This document shows positions 12,476-22,954 of a DNA stretch of 64,000 nt, piece after piece. The DNA is from Circinella minor (taxonomy: Eukaryota; Mucoromycota; Mucoromycetes; Mucorales; Lichtheimiaceae). Position 1 is the first letter of the stretch. The number at the start of each line of letters is the position of its first letter. A program made the position numbers and the translations under genes. The stretch is from assembly GCA_016758965.1 (NCBI GenBank), contig JAEPRB010000088.1, positions 79,469-143,468 of the forward strand. Reading direction: 5' to 3'. Under the pieces are notes generated by a model. It was not told where the DNA came from and searched no databases. It saw nothing but the letters and a program-made list of their open reading frames with translations.

Positions 12476-13682
12476 ATGGTAAGTACATTTAAATAATAAA
12501 TATCTATCCTTGTTACATTCCATTCTATACGTACAGAGATGACAAGATCAAGATGTATATACTTTTTTTTTTTGTAAAAAAGAAAGGGGTGTATTTTTTT
12601 TCTTGTGGCTGGAAAAAGCAATTGCAATTGTAATAGTCTTTTCTCCAAACCTCGCGTTTTTTTGTTTATTCAGAAGACCGGGCGTGTCATTCTCTCTTTT
12701 TTTTTTCTTTTCTTTTTGGCTGAAGTTGTATATTTTTTTTTATATACAACTTACTAGAGTGTCTTGTTTGCCATCAGAGTTGTGAATTTTTTTTCGAAAA
12801 AATTTGAATCTGATCGAACACAAAATTAAAAAAAAATTCTTTTTTTTTTTTTTTGGGGACACTCCATGATCCTTATATATAATACAGCCTCCAGCAAAGA
12901 AATCTGGCAAGAAGGTCGCTCCTGCTCCTTATCCTATCAAGAAAACTACTGGTAAAACCACCAAGGCCAATCCACTTTTTGAACGTAATGCCAAGAACTT
13001 TGGTATCGGTCAAGATATTCAACCTAAACGTGATGTGTCTCGTTTTATTAAATGGCCTCATTATGTTCGTTTGCAACGTCAAAAGCATATCTTGTGGACT
13101 CGTTTGAAGGTCCCTCCTGCTATTAACCAATTTACTCAACATTTGGACAAGAACACCACTGCTCAATTATTCAAGTTGGCTAACAAGTATCGTCCTGAAA
13201 CCAAGGTTGAAAAGCGTCAACGTTTACGTGCTGCTGCTGAAGCCAAGGCTAATAACAAGGAAGCTCCCAAGACGGATAAACCTGTTGTTGTCAAGTATGG
13301 TTTGAATCATATTACCGCTTTGGTTGAACAAAAGAAAGCTCAATTAGTTGTTATTGCCGCTGATATCAATCCTATTGAATTGGTTCTTTGGTTGCCTGCT
13401 TTGTGTCGTAAGATGGGTGTTCCTTATGCTATTGTGCCTAATAAGGGTCGTCTTGGTGAAGTGGTCAATAAGAAATCTGTCACTGCCATTGCTTTCACTG
13501 ACGTCAAGGATGCTGATAAGAATGAATTGGCTAACGTTGTTTCTGCTGTCAAGGTGAACTTTAATGACAAATGGGAAGAACATCGTAAGACTTGGGGTGG
13601 TGGTATTAATGGTCCTAAATCACAAGCTAAAATGGCTAAGCGTGCTGCTATTGTTGCCAAGGAAATTGCTGCTCGTCAGTAA
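12476..13682 (+). CDS. RPL8: Large-subunit ribosomal protein eL8 (Rpl8/L7a)
   Basis: Two exons: the start codon alone (12476-12478) and 12888-13682, joined across a 409-nt GT-AG intron (12479-12887); 265 aa, against about 256-266 in yeast and human. The joined protein begins [20 protein letters not shown] and contains the family core: [38 protein letters not shown], the L7Ae fold with [20 protein letters not shown], and [20 protein letters not shown]. It belongs to the 60S subunit and acts in 25S/5.8S rRNA processing and 27S pre-rRNA stability. An intron directly after the ATG is a common arrangement in fungal ribosomal-protein genes and is why the long in-frame ORF lacks its own start. Codon use is strongly biased (AAG, CGT, GGT, GCT), as expected for a highly expressed gene. 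I looked for box C/D snoRNA signals in the intron and found none that convince. Confidence 0.96.
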
Positions 13683-14144
13683 TTTTTTCTATATAAAAGA
13701 AACAAAAAGTTTCTTTCATTTAGCTAGATATATTTTTTAGTGAGTGTTTTAAAAAAAAATTTTTTTTCTTTATATATATATATATATGAAAATCATTATA
13801 TCCATTTTGAAATAAAAAGAAGCAATTTTTGATGGATGGAGGAGTTGCTTGTATCAAACTTGTACATAGTTATTAAATAATTTTATAATGTTTTTTTATC
13901 TTACGATTTTATTTTTTTTATTCATCATTTCTCATGTAAACAATGATTTTACATTTATTCTAATGATTTTCCAAAAAAAATAATCTGTCCATGACGTGTC
14001 GCGTAACTTGTATTTACAAAAACAGTTGATATGTATAAATGAGTATATATATAGAGAGAGAGAGAGAGCCAAAGAAAAAAGAAAAACCAATAATAATCAT
14101 AGAGTAAGAGTAGGGGGTGGGGTATCCGTTATTTGAATAATAAT
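13683..14144. other. Convergent spacer between eL8 and ARL5
   Basis: A 3'-to-3' spacer with (TA)n at about 13771-13786, (GA)n at about 14054-14068 and poly-A/T runs. An AATAAA hexamer near 13811 could serve eL8 polyadenylation. Nothing coding. Confidence 0.5.
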
Positions 14145-14298
14145 TTATGAACCTGCAATTTGGACAACAACCCAATCTAATCCTTCGTGTAACCTAAAAT
14201 TGCCATCATATTGAGTTAAACCTTTTTTTGTTCATCATTTTGAAAAAAAAAACATATTTCATATTTCTTACCCTTCTCCTGTTAATGCAGAACATGCC

Positions 14299-14362
<64 letters not shown>

Positions 14363-15240
14363 TCAGTTTTAATATATATCATTTCATTTCATTTTAAAAA
14401 ATAAAAAAAGCGATGATAGAACTTACTTGGATATGCCATTGTTTATCTTTTAGACTAGTTAAACTTAAAGCATCAGAAATTTGGGATGCTGTCATGGCCC
14501 CTTTTACATCTTGTTTATTAGCAAATACTAATAAACATGCATCTCCAAGTTGCTATTATAATAATAATAATCACATTAGGGCAAGAAATACAAATACAAA
14601 TATATATATATATATATTTGCTTTATATGTTATATACTTACCTCACTTTCCATCATTCGATGTAATTCTTCTTTAGCCAAATTAAGACGAATAGCATCTG
14701 TACTATCAATCACCATAATTACAGCCTATTTATAAATAAATGGATACGTTTATTATATAAATATATAATCCAAAAAAAAAAAAAAAATCAAACTCACCTT
14801 TGTATCAGTATAATATGTTTTCCATGTAGGTCGCATTGTATCTTGTCCAGCTATATCCTATATTACCAAAAAAAAAAAAAAAAAATTAATTAATTAATTA
14901 AAAAGAAAGGTAGTTATTATATAATAAAATAAAAAAAACTTGCCCACATCAGAAAACGAATATTTTTATATTCTACTGTTTCAACATTACTTCCAATCGT
15001 AGGTGTCGTAGTAACTACTTGATTGAGTAACCTATCGTTTCGTATTCAATATATATATATATATATAGACATATATGAGTCATCTCAAAAAGAACTAAAA
15101 ATACATTATATAAAATAATCTGTTTCTTACAGTTTATACAAGATGGTAGTTTTACCAGCATTATCAAGACCCACAATGATGATTTTAACTTGAGCTTTTG
15201 AAAATAATCGTGTCCATAAATTACTAAAGACAATACCCAT
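14145..15240 (-). CDS. ARL5: ARL5-family small GTPase
   Basis: Seven exons on the minus strand: 15240-15131, 15031-14944, 14857-14798, 14725-14642, 14552-14427, 14297-14272 (26 nt) and 14193-14145; 180 aa, matching the ~179 aa of animal ARL5. ARL5 GTPases sit on the trans-Golgi and recruit the GARP tether for endosome-to-Golgi traffic. Visible motifs: MG start for myristoylation, P-loop GLDNAGKT (24-31), switch [16 protein letters not shown] with the essential Thr, G4 NKQD (126-129), and the family's C-terminal [20 protein letters not shown]. Two oddities: G3 reads WDIAGQ instead of the Arf-type WDxGGQ, and intron 2 uses a GC donor (TGG|GCAAGT at 14943). Intron 5 ends in a long (ATT)n run directly before its AG. 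No lesion is seen; the gene looks functional. Confidence 0.92.
14299..14362. repeat. (TAA)n microsatellite in ARL5 intron 5
   Basis: About 20 uninterrupted TAA units on the plus strand. On the gene's own strand this is (ATT)n running straight into the acceptor AG of intron 5, where a polypyrimidine tract would normally be. Confidence 0.9.
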
Positions 15241-15765
15241 TATACTTTTTTTTTTCCCGAAAATGTTGTCTATTATATTAAAAAGTGTCACGGAGTAAAA
15301 AAAAAAAAAAAAAATAAAGTAATAAAAAAAACCCACTCGTATCCCTGTATATATGTACCTGTGTGTATATATGAAAGAGAGAGCAAAAAAAAAAAAAGAG
15401 AGTGAGGATCAACAAAAAACAAAAAAAAAAAAAGACTTTTAGTTTAGTTTTTTTTTTTTTATTCCAGACCTGTCTGAATAACTATATTTTATTTGTAAAA
15501 AAAAAAAAAAAAAAGGAAAAAAAAAAAAAAAAGATGGCGGTTGGGGGGGGGTACTTTCTTGTTTGGATTGGCAAAGTTAAAAATGAAATGATGGATGGAA
15601 AAGCTTATTTATAAGAGCAAAAAAAAAAAAAAAAAGTTATACAAAAGTTACTACACAAAATGATGCGGGGGTGGAGGGAAAAGGAAGAAAAATGATAAAA
15701 TAGTGTGTGTGTGTGTAAGAGAGAGAAAAGAGTCCTGCTCTATATGTTTTATCACATGACTTTAA
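15241..15765. other. Spacer between the ARL5 and F-box genes
   Basis: Poly-A rich DNA with a G9 run near 15544, a (GT)n at about 15704-15715 and many A12-A18 tracts. It must hold the ARL5 promoter and the F-box gene's 3' end. No coding potential seen. Confidence 0.5.
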
Positions 15766-16773
15766 TTAGGAAGAAGAAGAAGAAGTAGATCGAAGAATAA
15801 TCATATCTGTTGCCATATCAACACCATCATTTGGATCCCCTTCTTCACCATCACTATTAGGTTCTAAAGAAACTTCTTGAAGTTTGTTATTATTGGACAT
15901 CATTAATTGATGCATTTCTTGTCGAGCATCTTTTTCTTTTTTTAAATCAAGTCCTTTGGCTGCTGCTAAAAATAAACAGACTCGTTCAAGTTGTGGACAA
16001 AGATCTAATAGTTCAGCAACATGCCTTTGTGACCAAGTACGACGCGTTGCTAATTTTAATGAACGTAGTTGAATAGGTGATGATGATGATGATGATAAAT
16101 AATTTTCGTTATCTTCATTACTGTTGTTTGATTGTTGTTTCCTTTTTTTAAGTTCTTTTATTAATGTTTTTGCATGAATGTGTACTTGACAACCTAACAT
16201 TAATTCGGAGAGATTTGGACATTGAATTAATAAATCACCTAATGTCCGAGCATCAATAGCGGCATAATTAGGTTGTTGATCTGTTCCAATTAATTCTAAT
16301 CGTCTTAATGCAAGTTTTTTGGGTGTAGAGGATGATGATGATGATGGTATTTTGAAAGCATGATTGGAAAGTGTAGTCCATCCACATATAGTTAAATCAT
16401 TTAAATGCGGACAATGTTGAAGTAAATACCGAACAATGTTGTCACGTACACCCCATATTTGGATGGATCGGATGATATTCAGATGAGGTTTAAGAATACG
16501 TTCAAGATCATTCAGTTGCCATAAGACGATACCTGATTTATTATTAGGATTGTCTTGTTCTTGTTGATAGTGTTGTTGTGGAGGTACAAGTCGTAAATGT
16601 TTCCAATGAGATGGATGATCACAAAAATGGCGTAGTTTTTTTGACACAAGTCGTGCATGTGAAAGTTGTTCTAATGAAAAAAATGATATAATATTCCAAA
16701 GAATTTCAGATGGTAAATTATGAAGTGAACATGAAGGTGAATACATTGCTGTTGTTGTTGTTGTTGTTGTCAT
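15766..16773 (-). CDS. F-box protein with leucine-rich C-terminal region
   Basis: A single exon of 335 aa. An F-box lies at about residues 17-62 (SLHNLPSEILWNIISFFSLE, QLSHARLVSKKLRHFCDHPS, then HWKHL), which would bind Skp1 and place the protein in an SCF ubiquitin ligase as the substrate receptor. It is followed by irregular leucine-rich repeats (for example HCPHLNDLTICGWTTLS, QCPNLSELMLGCQVHI, and DLCPQLERVCLFL) typical of FBXL proteins in Mucoromycota, which have large expansions of this family. The N-terminus is an eight-Thr run coded by an ACA/ACC microsatellite, so the second Met (codon 10, MYSPSC) could be the real start. The C-terminus ends in Ser runs. The substrate cannot be told from sequence. 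Confidence 0.82.
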   Translation of the reverse strand: MTTTTTTTAMYSPSCSLHNLPSEILWNIISFFSLEQLSHARLVSKKLRHFCDHPSHWKHLRLVPPQQHYQQEQDNPNNKSGIVLWQLNDLERILKPHLNIIRSIQIWGVRDNIVRYLLQHCPHLNDLTICGWTTLSNHAFKIPSSSSSSTPKKLALRRLELIGTDQQPNYAAIDARTLGDLLIQCPNLSELMLGCQVHIHAKTLIKELKKRKQQSNNSNEDNENYLSSSSSSPIQLRSLKLATRRTWSQRHVAELLDLCPQLERVCLFLAAAKGLDLKKEKDARQEMHQLMMSNNNKLQEVSLEPNSDGEEGDPNDGVDMATDMIILRSTSSSSS

Positions 16774-17338
16774 TATTATATAAAAATGATCAAAAACAAT
16801 TTAGTGTATATATATATATATGTGTGTAAAGAAGAGAAAGGAAAGAATATGTGAAGTGCGCGGAGGAATGGAGTATGCTTTTATATTTATTTTAAAAGTA
16901 GGTTTGAAAGGGCGCGGGGCAGACCGAATAGAATATCAAGTAATATTTACATCTCACGCGATAAAAAAATTGATCCAATCTGAATGCTTTTTCCAACACA
17001 ACAAATTATTTATATTATGTATACAATGATGCATAGAAATAATTTTACTTAAATTGCCAAGAAATCTTTTAACATATAAACAACTTAAAAAATGATCACA
17101 ACAATAATTACTAAAATAATCCATCCATTTTTCTTATGAGTTTATGTTAAAATGTATTCTTTTTCTTTTCCTTTTTTTGTTTATAATTATATATGATTCA
17201 TGTGAATCCATTTTTATAATAGGGTGGAAAAACAATGCAGGGGTGAGGATGAAAAAGATTTATATTTTTTTTTTTTTTGGGGGGGGAGGGAGGGGAAGGA
17301 GAAGCGGATTTTTTATTATCATCCATGCATAATCTTGA
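16774..17338. other. Spacer between the F-box gene and TFIIH p44
   Basis: The 5' side of the F-box gene and 3' side of the SSL1 gene. A (TA)n(TG)n run lies at 16805-16826, and a T12-G9 junction lies at about 17266-17287 close to the SSL1 stop. No gene seen. Confidence 0.5.
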
Positions 17339-17691
17339 TTATTTTTTATTATTATCTTGGTTTTCACTCGCAATACTCCAACAACCAGGACAATTATGTA
17401 AAACTTCATGAATAAAGATATCACAATCCATACAAAATTCTTGCTTACATTTTGGACATGCATAATATTGTCCAGAACTTGTACCAGGTGTTGTAGTAGT
17501 TGTACCTGTCGTAGTTGTCGTATTGATATCTGATTTATCAAATGGAATTAAACAAGAAAAACAATGCATCGATTGTAAATTACTGTTGGTAATTTTCATG
17601 TCGGTGCAGGCCGAAATAACAAAAGTAAAAAAAGTAAAAAAAAAAAAATGAGTCATTATTATCTTTGTTATTAAGAAAAATATTTAATAGG

Positions 17692-17722
<31 letters not shown>

Positions 17723-19050
17723 GCAAAGAATCCATTTCTCTATATTTGTTTATATTTTATAGATACATAAAGACTTACCTGGTTCGGATTTCATCAAAGT
17801 TTTCTACAGGGAATAAATGATGATATGATCTTGCTAAATGGGGTGATGATACTAATGTTAATCCACAAACATCACAATCACTCGGAAGTTCACAAACTTT
17901 AGAACGACATCGAGGACAAATATATCCGACTGTCGTCAGTTTGGAATGACTATAATATATATATATTAAAGGTCAGTTGATGAAAAAGTGGATTTTTTCA
18001 TTTCATTTCACTTTACCATACACAGAATGTCGCCTGATTTTCTCTATGTTTTCGTGGAAATCCCATCATTACAAGATTAGATCTATTTTTGGTAGGTGCA
18101 ATTGCTGGTGGCGGTATTGCGTCAAATAATAAGTCTTTATAATGCGCCTCATTTAATACAATTCCATATGTTCCTGTTTTTTTTAAAATAAATGATTTGT
18201 TTATATTATTAAATGGACCCCATTATCCCAACACAACCTTCCTCCCCCCCTTCCCCCAAAAATATTACCTTTAGTTTTATTACATAATTCTCTACAAATT
18301 TGTACTTCTGCTGCCAATCCAACAATATTTACACGTACATTTTCTTTTTGTAATAAATAAACTGTATCATGAATATCTGAAGGATCACATGTTGTCAATG
18401 CACCAAATATCAATACAACTTCTTTTGATCCATGACTCGGTACGCCAATCATACTAGCTCTTGCTAAATTTAATGCATTTTGTAATGATGGTTCTCCACT
18501 TGTTTCTACATTATTTCTCGTTTCCAAAGCTGTAACATGATCTGTTGGGTTACCACTTAGTTCTGTCAATTTTTCAGCAATGCCATCGCGTGTAACAATA
18601 ATACCCAATTGTGAAATTGGATTTTGATCAAAATATTCAATGACGAATTGTTTTGCATAACTGATGGTCAAATCAATTCGATTGGGTCTTAAATCTTTTT
18701 CATTCATGGCTTCTGAAAGATCAATAATCAGGAACAAATGTCGAATTATACCACGTTGAATAACAGCTGTGTCTTTTAATAATCTATATATGAATATATA
18801 TGAATATATATTGAATCAAAGTGGGAAGATTACATTTATGACTTTATTAGGTTTACCTTCGTCTTTTTCGTTGTTGTTGTAATTGAGCAACTACACTACT
18901 TAATCGACCTTCTTCGTCTTCTTGAAGTACATCCCAACTTCTTTTATATTCTTCTTCCCAAGCATAACCTCCATTACCAGCATCGTCGTCTTGATTAAAA
19001 GTATCATCAATATCAATATATTCTTCGTCCATGGGGCGTCGTGTACCCAT
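17339..19050 (-). CDS. SSL1: TFIIH core subunit p44 (Ssl1/GTF2H2)
   Basis: Five exons on the minus strand: 19050-18857, 18783-18269, 18173-18017, 17949-17779 and 17582-17339; 426 aa (human 395, yeast 461). p44/Ssl1 stabilises TFIIH and stimulates the XPD/Rad3 helicase in nucleotide excision repair and RNA polymerase II initiation. The acidic N-terminus ([19 protein letters not shown]) leads into the von Willebrand A fold: [60 protein letters not shown], and [20 protein letters not shown]. Then comes the conserved Pro-rich stretch [10 protein letters not shown], the C4 zinc site ([19 protein letters not shown] plus [10 protein letters not shown]), and the C-terminal RING-like domain ending [20 protein letters not shown] then [10 protein letters not shown] Thr-rich insert (poly-T encoded by ACA/ACT) sits between the first and second Cys pairs of the RING-like domain. 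All phases agree, and the identification is firm. Confidence 0.94.
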
Positions 19051-20450
19051 ACTTGTAATAATAATAATATATAATTGAGTAAGAAAAAAATAATAATAAT
19101 GCAACCCGCGCAGTTTTTTGATACGAAGAGTGGCTGGAACAGAAATCGGTAAACGAAATATTTTTGGAAACAAGAAAGGGAAACCTAAATTTAACAATAA
19201 GGAACCTTGATCGTGGATACATTTTTACAGCATTTAAATGCTCTTGTTACCCAGATAGAAATTTATATATAATCTTCAAGTATGTATCATTTGAATGTTT
19301 TTATTTAGAAATTAAGCATATATTAACCATTATGTATACTATTAAAGATGAGTAAATACCTTCGTTGATTTATCAAGTGGCATCTTACGTATTTGAAACA
19401 AACAAGCTTTACTATATTAAACATATATATATATATATCTTGTAGATTATTTTTCAACAAAGTAAACTACTATGTATCCCATAGATTTGAGTTTTTCCTA
19501 TCATACATTAAAGAATTATAAATATACACATTTACTAGTTTTAAATATCTTTTATTTTAACAATATAAAAGTACCTAGAAAAGAAACAAAGATGCTTTCC
19601 AAAAAAAAAAAAAAAAAGAATAGAATGTCTGTGACTCCAAAAAAAAAAACAAAATTAGACAAGATAACTAGTAATTGAGTATAATTCTGGGCAGCCTAGA
19701 TTATGACCAGCAGTGTAGTATAAATTACATTCCCCATATCCAATGGAGGATTTCGATTTTTTTTCATAGGTAGATTAGATTCATTGATTTATAGTAATCA
19801 TAAAATATCTAAGTGTAAAGACACGTAAAAAAAAAAAAAAATCGATGATCCTTTTAAGCACTGGACAAGTTGAATTCCCTTGAAATAATGTTTTTTAAAA
19901 AAAAGTTATACGTACGTAGTCAAAAGGATTATATGAGGCTATGCTATTTTATTTTTATTTTTGATAATGATTTTAGCCTATTTATTACGTAGAAAAAATA
20001 AGTTTATAAGTGAGTACTTCTTTAAGTGCTTCTTTTTTTTTTTTATAAATTTTATTATATATAATTTGAACTTCTTGCTACCCATGTTAATAATCACCAC
20101 GCTTCCTCAATATAAATCAGCCGATTGAATCCGATTGTAAGTGTACAACAATAATGATCAATACATTATGCTAGCACGTAAGTATCATACATATTAACTT
20201 TGTTTTAGCCATATCCAACAAGCATTAATGGTCATATTTCTTACAGTAACTCAATGATTATGACACGAATAGATATCAAAATTAACTTTGTAATAATTTA
20301 CTGCTGTAGTATAAAAAATAGCTGTGCATGAATTTTTTTTTACGTGTTCCTTTATGCTTATTAAACTCAGTAAATATTCGTTTACATTTCTTTTCTTTTC
20401 TTTTTAAACACACTCAAGCGCGCACAAAGTAATTACTGAAGCTTCTATTT
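19051..20450. other. Start of the repeat-rich island; degenerate dispersed repeats
   Basis: Beyond the SSL1 promoter no gene is seen. Parts of this DNA recur elsewhere in the window: about 19,490-19,830 resembles about 26,255-26,525 (shared landmarks ACTAGTAA...AGTAT.ATTCTG and TAAGTGTAAAGACA), and about 19,866-20,050 resembles about 21,325-21,505 (AAGTTGAATT..CTTGAAATAA and TTCTTTAAGT.GTGCTTC). From about 20,230 it matches the upstream part of the inverted-repeat family. The copies are diverged with many indels, so these are old repeats. Confidence 0.45.
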
Positions 20451-20518
20451 TGTTATTCAATGTGAAATTAAGTCAAATACTAACCTTTATTTTTTTTTTA
20501 TTATAGTCAGCAAGAATA

Positions 20519-20965
20519 ATGACAAAACAAAATAAAAAACAAACAACAACAACAAGAAAAGAAAGAAGAAAAAATCAAATTGTCAAACATATCATTGCAA
20601 GAAAAGAAAAACAGCTCATTAATAAATTAAAAAGCCTAAATATTGCTGAATCCAGTGATAAGAAAAAAGAACAACAACAACAAGAAAAACAAGAAGATGA
20701 TGTTATGATGGGAGAAGTTGAAGAAGAAGGAGAAGCAGCAATAATAATAATCAGTAATAATAATAATAAACCTTTGACTTGCATTTTATTTTACTTTGCT
20801 ATACTAAAAAGAAGAAGAACCGTTTATAAAGAAGTACTGCTCACCCGAGAACGTGTTCTTCATGAGTTAAATCATTATTATAAGATAAAAGTAAATAGCA
20901 CAATTCAATATACTACTGTAATACTTTCGATTATAACTTCTTCAGTATTTATACAAATCATATAA
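20519..20965 (+). CDS. Hypothetical low-complexity protein, copy 1 of a local repeat family
   Basis: An ORF of 148 aa: a basic N-terminus (MTKQNKKQTTTTRKERRKNQ), a Lys/Leu helix (KEKQLINKLKSLNIAE), a Gln/Glu tract, an acidic stretch, a poly-Ile/Asn run, then a hydrophobic and basic C-terminal part. The upstream 70 bp (about 20,450-20,520) closely match the sequence before two other ORF starts at 21,955 (-) and 24,991 (+), including CAATGTGAAATTAAGTCAAA and a TTATTATA..TGACAAGAAT-like block right at the start codon. The family layout of basic, Gln-rich, acidic and poly-Asn parts is shared with the 21,584-21,955 ORF. The upstream TTATTATAG could also be a splice acceptor. I do not recognise a domain and whether it is translated is uncertain. 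Confidence 0.35.
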   Translation: MTKQNKKQTTTTRKERRKNQIVKHIIARKEKQLINKLKSLNIAESSDKKKEQQQQEKQEDDVMMGEVEEEGEAAIIIISNNNNKPLTCILFYFAILKRRRTVYKEVLLTRERVLHELNHYYKIKVNSTIQYTTVILSIITSSVFIQII

Positions 20966-21583
20966 GATCTCTTTATTATTAAAAGATATGCCTTATTATC
21001 CATCTCATAAAAAATAGAATTTATACGTAGATTAAAAATGAACATAAATACTATGATCCATTTACAATACTAAAGTATAATTTAAGGCATAAATATTTTA
21101 ATGATACGTAAATACGTACTTTCAATGTCTTTCAAAGTTCTATTAAAATTATTCCTTACACTTGTAATTAATATATAGCCTTTTAATCTACCATTTGTTT
21201 TTCTCTTTACGTATCTATTTTCTTTTTTTGCGCGCTTTCTTTTTAATTGTGAGATGGATGAGGAATATCTTGTCATTATAAAGTAACTCTTTCTATCTTT
21301 TAATAATAAAGAGATTTGATGATCTATTTGAATAGAAGTTGAATTATCTTGAAATAACATTTTGTTTTTTTTTTTTAAAAAAAAAAGAAGTTATATTCAA
21401 GAGCATATTATTGTTTTTTGAATGCTTTTTCTTTTATCTTATAATAATGATTTAATTCATTAACAATCTGTTTTTGAGTGAGTGCTTCTTTAAGTAGTGC
21501 TTCATAAAGAAAAACACTTTTATAATAATAATACGAACATACTTTGGCTATAAAAAAAAAGCAAATGTTTATAATGTTTATTT

Positions 21584-21955
21584 TTATACTACAGCAATTA
21601 AATTATTATTATTATTATCATAGTCATAGTCATAGTCATAGTCATCTTCATCATCATCTTCTTCTTCCTCTTCCTCTTCTTCTTCTCGTTCTTCTCGTTC
21701 TTCTCGTTCTTGTTGTTGTTGTTGATGTTTTCTTTCATTTAGCGATAAAAAAGCATATAAGTCTCTTAATTTTTTTTTGTTTTTTGTATATTTTTTGAAT
21801 GACGGTTTAAATGTTTTTAATATTTTGTTTCCTTTTCTTTTATAAATTATATTTTGAAGACGTGATTGTCTCTTTTTGCGGTGTTTTTTGTTTGTTTGTG
21901 TTGTTGTTGTTGAAGGTGGTGTAGATGGTGGTGTTGAAGGTGGTGTTGTTGACAT
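21584..21955 (-). CDS. Hypothetical low-complexity protein, copy 2 (left arm)
   Basis: An ORF of 123 aa from the ATG at 21,955 (MSTTPPSTPPSTPPSTTTTQ). A Ser/Thr/Pro leader is followed by a strongly basic middle (TNKKHRKKRQSRLQNIIYKR), a Gln run, an Arg-Glu-Glu repeat, a long Glu/Asp tract, Asp-Tyr repeats and five Asn. It lies head-to-head with the ORF at 22,028, with only 72 bp between the start codons. The right-arm copy of this frame is broken after 35 codons, so at most one arm copy is intact. No known domain; the charge-block layout could be that of a nuclear disordered protein, but that is speculation. Confidence 0.35.
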   Translation of the reverse strand: MSTTPPSTPPSTPPSTTTTQTNKKHRKKRQSRLQNIIYKRKGNKILKTFKPSFKKYTKNKKKLRDLYAFLSLNERKHQQQQQEREEREEREEEEEEEEEDDDEDDYDYDYDYDNNNNNLIAVV

Positions 21956-22027
21956 TCTTGTCAATTATAATAAAAAAAAACAGATGAAAAAATAACTGTT
22001 AAGATTAGTATTTGACTTAATTTCACA

Positions 22028-22495
22028 TTGGATAACAAAAAGAAAAACGCGAGTAATTACTTTGATATGTGTATTTTTAAAAAAGAAACACCACCAACAC
22101 CACCAACACCAACAAAAGAGAAAGAAGAGAAAGAAGAAAAAAGCGAAAAAGAGAAAACAAGAAAAGAGAAACGAAAAGCGAAAGAGAAGAGCGGAAAGAC
22201 AAGCAAAAAGAGAGGAGCAAAAGGCAAGCAACAAGAAAGGAAAAAGAAAAAGAAAAGTGCAAGGAGAGCGAAAGACAAGCAAATAAGAAAGCAACAAGAA
22301 ATGTGCGAAGGAAACCGAGAGAAAACCAAAAGAGAAAGCAAACAGACAAGCAAAAAGACAAGCAGCAATAAGGAAAGTAACAAGACAGACAAAAGAAGAG
22401 CAAAATATAAAGGAAAAGACAAGCGAGAAGAAAAGGGAAAGAAAAAGAAAAGCGAAAGAAGAGAAGAAAAGAAAGCGAAAGAAAAAGTTGAATAA
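22028..22495 (+). CDS. Hypothetical Lys/Glu-rich protein from a purine-only tract (left arm)
   Basis: An ORF of 155 aa, MDNKKKNASNYFDMCIFKKE then Pro-Thr repeats and about 110 residues made almost only of Lys, Glu, Arg, Ser and Gln. The DNA from about 22,115 to 22,490 is nearly pure purine (AAG/GAA/AGC) on the plus strand. Several frames stay open because purine tracts rarely form stops, so this may be a DNA feature and not a gene. The right-arm counterpart (minus strand, from about 24,921) starts MDNKMKNASDYFFVCMSKKK and diverges by frameshift into a shorter frame. Low confidence as a protein gene. Confidence 0.25.
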   Translation: MDNKKKNASNYFDMCIFKKETPPTPPTPTKEKEEKEEKSEKEKTRKEKRKAKEKSGKTSKKRGAKGKQQERKKKKKSARRAKDKQIRKQQEMCEGNREKTKRESKQTSKKTSSNKESNKTDKRRAKYKGKDKREEKGKKKKSERREEKKAKEKVE

Positions 22496-22954
22496 TGGAA
22501 AAGTTTGCTAAGAAGTCTAATAAGCTTAAAAATTCATGCGCAGCTATTTTTTTATACGTACAACAGCAGTAATCTTTATTTGAGTCATAATCATTAAGCT
22601 CTTCCTGTCAAATTATGTGCTTACTACTCTACTAAAATAATAGTTGATGATCTACATTCTAACCATATTTATTATTACTACGTATCCTGTAATAACTTTC
22701 TTATGATACAGTCTTTTCTCGATATTGATGTTAATATATCCATGCTTATACGTACACCTTTAAAAAAAATATAAATCTTTTATTCTTATCAAAAATGTAA
22801 ACGATAATGTAATGACGTCAATGTTCTTTACTCAACAAAACAAAAAAAATGTTTCACTTTTTTTCCCCAAATATTGTTTATATCATATATCATCATTGAA
22901 GGAGTAGAAAAACAAAAGGTGTCACACATTCCTTATACTCGAATAATATTCTGT

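Larger units (their letters stand above)
21584..22954. repeat. Left arm of a ~1.3 kb imperfect inverted repeat
   Basis: This sequence recurs as reverse complement at 24,076-25,315. Matching landmarks include GTCAAATTATGTGCTTAC..ACTCTAC (22,608) against GTAGAGTAGCAAGCACATAA (24,397); TACGTACACCTTTAAAAAAAATATAAATC (22,751) against its complement at 24,246-24,273; and CTCGAATAATATTCTGT at the inner end (22,938-22,954 against 24,076-24,093). The outer end falls in or near the stop of the low-complexity ORF. The arms differ by substitutions and indels, mostly in simple-sequence parts. Confidence 0.85.

Noticed and set aside
12479..12887. Intronic snoRNA in the eL8 first intron
   Set aside because: Human L7a introns host box C/D RNAs, but here I found no RTGATGA box paired with a nearby CTGA and terminal stem.
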